NCBI GenBank assembly: GCA_900759435.1
Contig: CAAEVD010000231.1
Span: 1-9,147 of the forward strand
From: an uncultured Collinsella sp.
GTDB taxonomy: Bacteria; Actinomycetota; Coriobacteriia; Coriobacteriales; Coriobacteriaceae
Reading direction: 5' to 3'
DNA: 9,147 nt
Part shown: piece after piece, positions 6,411-9,147 of the stretch
Numbering within the stretch: position 1 is the stretch's first letter
Layout: each line of letters opens with the position of its first letter
Position numbers and translations under genes: made by a program
Notes under the pieces: generated by a model
Told to the model about the DNA's origin: nothing
The model's database searches: none
Seen by the model: only the letters and a program-made list of their open reading frames with translations

Positions 6411-7859
6411 TTAGTGGCGCTCGAGGACCGCGACGGTCTCGGTGTGGTCGGTATGAGGGAACATGTCGACGGGCGTGATCTTGAGCAGGCGATAGCCACC
6501 GTCGAGGAGCTGGTGTAGGTCACGCTCTTGGGTGACGGGATTGCAGCTGATATAGGTGATGCGGCGCGGTTTAAGTGCGCAGGCGGCCTCGAGGAACTCG
6601 GGGGTGGAACCGGCGCGCGGCGGGTCGATGGAAAGGACGTCGACGCGCTCGTTGTTGTCGGCGGCATCGAGAATATAGTCGGTCGCATCGTCGGCCATAA
6701 ACCAAGCGCTGCGGGTGAGGCCGTTGAGCTCGGCGTTGCGACGTGCGTCGGCAATGCCCGCCGGGTTGCGCTCCACGCCAAGCAGCATAATGCCGATGCC
6801 CTTGTCCTGGGCGGCTTTGGCTGCGCACAGGCCGATAGTTCCGCTACCGCAATAGGCATCCATGAGTACGTCACCCTGCTGCAGATCCATACCGTCAATG
6901 GCGAGCTGATAGAGCAGTTCGGTTTGCTGCGGGTTGGTCTGATAAAACGCGGTGGGGGAGATATCGAAGTCGCAGCCGAGCAGCTGATCGCGCATGCACT
7001 CGGCACCATAGACGATACGAGTTTTCTCACCCAAGATGGCGTTACCGGGACGGCCATTGATATTTTGGGCAACGGTGACGATATGCGGATCGAGTGCCGC
7101 GACGGCCTCAAAGAACTCCTGTGCATGCGGTAAGTCACGCTGGGCGGTCACGAGTGTAACCATGACCTGGTCTGTACGCCAACCGCAGCGGACGACGGCA
7201 TAGCGAAGCAAACCAAGATGCTTGTCCTCATTAAAGGCGGGAATATGCAGCCGCTCAGCTTCGCGTGCGATGCCGTTGAGAACCTGACGAGCGCCCGGCG
7301 CCTCGACAGGACATTCGGGTACGGCAACGATTCTGTGCGTGCCGCGCTCAAAGAAACCGCAACGGACAGCGCCCTCTCTGCCAGGGGCAAAGGGAGTGGC
7401 AGCCTTATGACGAAAGCCGCGCGGCGCAGGATATTTACCCGGGTCGCCCAGGGTGACGCCCATACCGCGAATAGGATCGACAGTAATGCTCTCGCGCTCA
7501 CAAAGCTCGGCAAACAGCTCCTCCATAGCAGCCTGCTTAGCCGCCAACTGCTTTTTATAAGGACGATTGAGCGCCGTGCACCCACCACAAGCCCGCATGA
7601 TGGAACAAGGCGATTTGGGATCCACAGCCTTCCGCGCAGGCGAAACCGGATTCTTGTGCGAGCCAGTGGAACGAGTCTGAGGCGCTTTATCCCCGCCCCG
7701 ACGAGAGCCAGAACGCTTGGCCTTAGCTTTGCTTTTGGTCGACTTGCTTTTTGCAGCTTTAGAAGAATTGGATTTCGTAGAAGATTTCTCCTCCTTCGGC
7801 CCCTCAGCCGCCTCCACCAAAGCACGACGAGCCCTACGCTCCGCACGAGATTCTGCCAT
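6411..7859 (-). CDS. TrmA/RlmD-family RNA (uracil-C5)-methyltransferase
   Basis: This enzyme uses S-adenosylmethionine to methylate C5 of a uridine in RNA, probably 23S rRNA (RlmD/RlmCD type). Of 482 residues, the Fe-S cluster cysteines C85, C91, C94 (CX5CX2C) and C183 (PECP) mark the RlmD branch. The catalytic domain has FYQTNPQQTELLY (305-317), the SAM-binding DAYCGSGTIGL (334-344), IDPPRAG (411-417), the nucleophile C439 in ISCNP and the general base E474 in HTDHTET. The 35-residue spacing from C439 to E474 equals that of C389 and E424 in E. coli RlmD. Oddly, residues 1-80 are a low-complexity Lys/Ser/Arg/Ala tail, and I see no TRAM beta-barrel where E. coli RlmD has one. The start is supported by GTGGGG (7867-7872) seven bases upstream. 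rlmD is the likely name, but U1939, U747 or tRNA U54 cannot be told apart here. Confidence 0.93.
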   Translation of the reverse strand: MAESRAERRARRALVEAAEGPKEEKSSTKSNSSKAAKSKSTKSKAKAKRSGSRRGGDKAPQTRSTGSHKNPVSPARKAVDPKSPCSIMRACGGCTALNRPYKKQLAAKQAAMEELFAELCERESITVDPIRGMGVTLGDPGKYPAPRGFRHKAATPFAPGREGAVRCGFFERGTHRIVAVPECPVEAPGARQVLNGIAREAERLHIPAFNEDKHLGLLRYAVVRCGWRTDQVMVTLVTAQRDLPHAQEFFEAVAALDPHIVTVAQNINGRPGNAILGEKTRIVYGAECMRDQLLGCDFDISPTAFYQTNPQQTELLYQLAIDGMDLQQGDVLMDAYCGSGTIGLCAAKAAQDKGIGIMLLGVERNPAGIADARRNAELNGLTRSAWFMADDATDYILDAADNNERVDVLSIDPPRAGSTPEFLEAACALKPRRITYISCNPVTQERDLHQLLDGGYRLLKITPVDMFPHTDHTETVAVLERH

Positions 7860-7898
7860 GAATTAACCCCACTAATTTATAAATTGAAAGCTGCAAGC

Positions 7899-7904
7899 AT
7901 TGTA
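7899..7904 (-). promoter_or_regulatory. Possible -10 of methyltransferase promoter
   Basis: On the minus strand this reads TACAAT, the same -10 as at two plus-strand promoters in the window, and predicts a leader of about 33 bases. No convincing -35 sits 16-19 bases upstream. A TATAAA nearer the gene (about 7876-7881, minus strand) is an alternative. Weak call. Confidence 0.28.
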
Positions 7905-7968
7905 CCGTGCCAAGCTATCAGACGATATGCAAGCGCCCATTTCATGTCAGCGATAAGTCCAACGAAGG

Positions 7969-8105
7969 TTGCCCGCCGGGTGCCGGGGCAGGGGTTAAGT
8001 TTGTCGCGAGTTCCGCACGAACAGGAGAGCACTTAATGTGCTCTCCGTCGTGAGCAGGACTGTAGAGCAGCAAACTTAACCCCTGCCCCGGCACCCGGCG
8101 GGCAA
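7969..8105. repeat. 137-nt nested palindrome with perfect 35-bp arms
   Basis: Bases 7969-8003 are the exact reverse complement of 8071-8105. The arm runs from GCCCGCCGGGTGCC through GGGGCAGGGGTTAAGTTTG. The 67-base centre contains its own hairpin: GGAGAGCAC (8024-8032) pairs with GTGCTCTCC (8038-8046) around TTAAT, with a further 5 bp (CACGA 8016-8020 with TCGTG 8048-8052). It fills much of the 338 bases between two divergent genes and lies upstream of both predicted promoters, so neither is expected to transcribe it. That favours a DNA-level element (REP doublet or miniature mobile element) over a leader structure or terminator. No gene product is plausible inside it and no target duplication is seen. 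Confidence 0.9.
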
Positions 8106-8113
8106 ACCCTCCC

Positions 8114-8142
8114 TTGTACTCCATCTCACTAAAGTGTATGAT
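8114..8142 (+). promoter_or_regulatory. Probable promoter of amino-acid-binding protein gene
   Basis: TTGTAC (8114-8119), a 17-base spacer and TATGAT (8137-8142, five of six -10 positions). The predicted start, near 8149, gives a leader of about 50 bases. The last nine spacer bases, ACTAAAGTG, match the operator-like motif described at 8161-8180 and touch the -10, exactly as ACTAAAGCG touches the -10 of the aminotransferase promoter. Confidence 0.55.
8127..8136. promoter_or_regulatory. Operator-like half site within promoter spacer
   Basis: CACTAAAGTG is a small palindrome (CACT-AA-AGTG) between the -35 and -10 hexamers. Its ACTAAAGTG matches the right half of the site at 8161-8180. The left half of the longer motif is degenerate here (TACTCC at 8117-8122 instead of CACTTT). 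Binding of a regulator at this spot would be expected to block RNA polymerase. Confidence 0.35.
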
Positions 8143-8160
8143 TCTGAACGTTACATGACT

Positions 8161-8180
8161 CACTTTACCTAACTAAAGTG
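8161..8180. promoter_or_regulatory. Operator-like palindrome in leader of binding-protein gene
   Basis: CACTTTA (8161-8167) and TAAAGTG (8174-8180) are perfect 7-bp inverted arms with a 6-base centre. The site begins about 12 bases past the predicted transcription start and ends before the ribosome binding site at 8186. It has the same layout as 4107-4126 before the aminotransferase gene. Repression by a dimeric regulator is the simplest reading. I cannot match it to a known factor. Confidence 0.45.
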
Positions 8181-8197
8181 CTATCAAGGGGGATACC

Positions 8198-9058
8198 ATG
8201 AATGCCGATATGTCTCGTCGTCAGTTTGTTGGTCTAGCCGGTTCGCTTGCCACGGTGCTTGGCCTCGGCCTGGTAGGCTGCGGCGGTGGTGCCGATAAGG
8301 GCTCTGCTGCCGGATCTACCGCAGCCAAGGACGCGGAGGGCGCTGCGGAGTCCAAGAAGCTCGTCGTGGGCTTTGACAAGTCCTATCCTCCGTATGGTTT
8401 TGTAGGCGACGATGGCGAGTACACCGGCTTTGACCTCGACCTTGCCAAGGCCGTTGCCGACAAGCAGGGCTGGGACGTTGAGTATGAGGCTATCGACTGG
8501 GATGCCAAGGACACGCTGCTCAACTCGGGTGCCATCAATTGCATCTGGAACGGCTTTACCATGGAGGGCCGCGAGGACGGCTACACGTTCTCCGAGCCTT
8601 ACATGCTTAACGAGCAGGTGCTCGTGGTCAAGAAGGACGCGGGTATCAAGAGCTGGGACGATCTTGCCGGCAAGACCGTGATTACCCAGACTGATTCCGC
8701 CGCACAGGATGCGCTCGAGGGCGACCAGAAAGATCTGGCCGCGACGTTTGCCATGCTCGATACCATCGGTGAGTACAACACGGCGTTTATGCAGCTCGAG
8801 AGTGGTGCAGTCGATGCCGTTGCCTGTGACCTCTCGATCGCTCAGTATCAGCTTGCCGCCAAGCCCGATGCCTATACGCAGCTCGACAAGCCGCTGTCCA
8901 GCGAGCACTACGCCGTTGGCTTTAAGAAGGGCGACACCAAGTCCGCCGATGCCGTGACCGAGTCGCTCAAGGCACTCTACGAGGATGGCACGGTCAAGGA
9001 CCTCTGCGATAAATATGCAGATTATGGTCTCTCCTTCGACAACTGGGTTTTGAAATAG
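8198..9058 (+). CDS. Amino-acid ABC transporter substrate-binding lipoprotein
   Basis: An extracytoplasmic solute-binding protein (SBP_bac_3 family, PF00497) that captures an amino acid for an ABC importer. Of 286 residues, the first 28 form a lipoprotein signal: SRRQF at 6-10 resembles a twin-arginine motif, a hydrophobic stretch follows, and the lipobox LVGC places lipidated C28 at the mature N-terminus. A Gly/Ala/Ser-rich linker leads to the binding domain from about 53. The domain signature is visible at GFDLDLAKAVA (77-87). R125 in the TMEGRED loop is the likely carboxylate-binding Arg, FSEPY is at 131-135, and D211 in AVACD is the likely amino-group contact. The start at 8198 follows AAGGGGG (8186-8192) by five bases; M5 is a weaker alternative. 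No permease or ATPase gene lies in the window, so partners must be downstream or elsewhere. The ligand is unknown; the family covers polar, cystine, Gln/Glu and basic amino acids. Confidence 0.94.
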   Translation: MNADMSRRQFVGLAGSLATVLGLGLVGCGGGADKGSAAGSTAAKDAEGAAESKKLVVGFDKSYPPYGFVGDDGEYTGFDLDLAKAVADKQGWDVEYEAIDWDAKDTLLNSGAINCIWNGFTMEGREDGYTFSEPYMLNEQVLVVKKDAGIKSWDDLAGKTVITQTDSAAQDALEGDQKDLAATFAMLDTIGEYNTAFMQLESGAVDAVACDLSIAQYQLAAKPDAYTQLDKPLSSEHYAVGFKKGDTKSADAVTESLKALYEDGTVKDLCDKYADYGLSFDNWVLK

Positions 9059-9073
9059 CGGCTTTCCCAGGCA

Positions 9074-9146
9074 CCCGATTTTGCCGTTCAAACCGTCGCT
9101 TGCGTACATTTAGTACGCGGCGCTCCTCTTTCACGGCAAACTCGGG
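9074..9146. repeat. Palindrome after binding-protein gene, at window edge
   Basis: Bases 9074-9087 pair with 9133-9146 (one mismatch; CCCGA and TTTGCCGT against ACGGCAAA and TCGGG). Inside, GCGTAC (9102-9107) pairs perfectly with GTACGC (9113-9118) around ATTTA. It starts 16 bases after the stop codon and could serve as a transcription end or a REP-like repeat. No T-run is visible before the window ends, and the right boundary may lie beyond 9147. Confidence 0.65.
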
Positions 9147-9147
9147 C

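Noticed and set aside
6341..7966. GTCCAACGAA present at both 6341-6350 and 7957-7966
   Set aside because: Many repeated 10-mers are expected by chance in 9 kb, and the flanks do not match.
7218..8036. Plus-strand open frame opposite the methyltransferase gene, and a short minus-strand frame at 7942-8163
   Set aside because: The first is antisense to a clearly real gene. Both run into the nested palindrome, whose two arms give the same RVPGQGLSL peptide on opposite strands, an artefact of the inverted repeat.
1..9147. Search for CRISPR arrays, tRNA/rRNA genes, transposases, toxin-antitoxin or defence genes, and riboswitches
   Set aside because: No spaced direct repeats, cloverleaf or rRNA segments, or recognisable protein families of these kinds were seen by eye.

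Overview
This 9,147-base, GC-rich window reads as an ordinary bacterial chromosome segment. It probably comes from a high-GC actinobacterium of the class Coriobacteriia, with Collinsella my best guess. That rests on the tilS-hpt-ftsH order, the overall protein flavour and the palindromic intergenic repeats, not on a database search. Six protein genes are visible, one cut by the left edge. I found no rRNA, tRNA, CRISPR array, transposase, phage gene or defence system, and no new multi-gene system is evident.

Left part (1-4020): the 3' two-thirds of tilS (tRNA-Ile lysidine synthetase) is followed by a good promoter, then hpt (hypoxanthine phosphoribosyltransferase) and ftsH (membrane AAA+ zinc protease). 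hpt and ftsH lie one base apart with the ftsH ribosome binding site inside hpt, so they are one operon. It ends at a strong intrinsic terminator.

Middle part (4020-6410): a perfect 24-bp-arm hairpin repeat separates the operon from a PLP-dependent aminotransferase gene with its own promoter. Next comes a hairpin (5376-5406), a second promoter and a YcdX-like PHP-domain phosphohydrolase gene. A long C/G-rich hairpin at 6349-6383 serves as a shared terminator between this gene and the converging one.

Right part (6411-9147): a minus-strand TrmA/RlmD-type RNA uracil-C5 methyltransferase gene carries an unusual Lys/Ser-rich N-terminal tail. The 338 bases between it and the divergent last gene hold a 137-nt nested palindrome with perfect 35-bp arms, followed by a promoter and operator-like sites. 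The last gene encodes a lipoprotein amino-acid-binding protein of an ABC importer with a Tat-like signal. The window ends inside or at the edge of another palindrome.

Two observations deserve follow-up. First, an imperfect palindrome of the form CACTTT-N5-ACTAAAG(T/C)G occurs next to the promoters of both the aminotransferase and the amino-acid-binding protein genes, 4 kb apart, and suggests a shared regulator of amino-acid uptake and metabolism. Second, several large hairpin repeats appear to share a core built on GGGG, CAG and TTAA.
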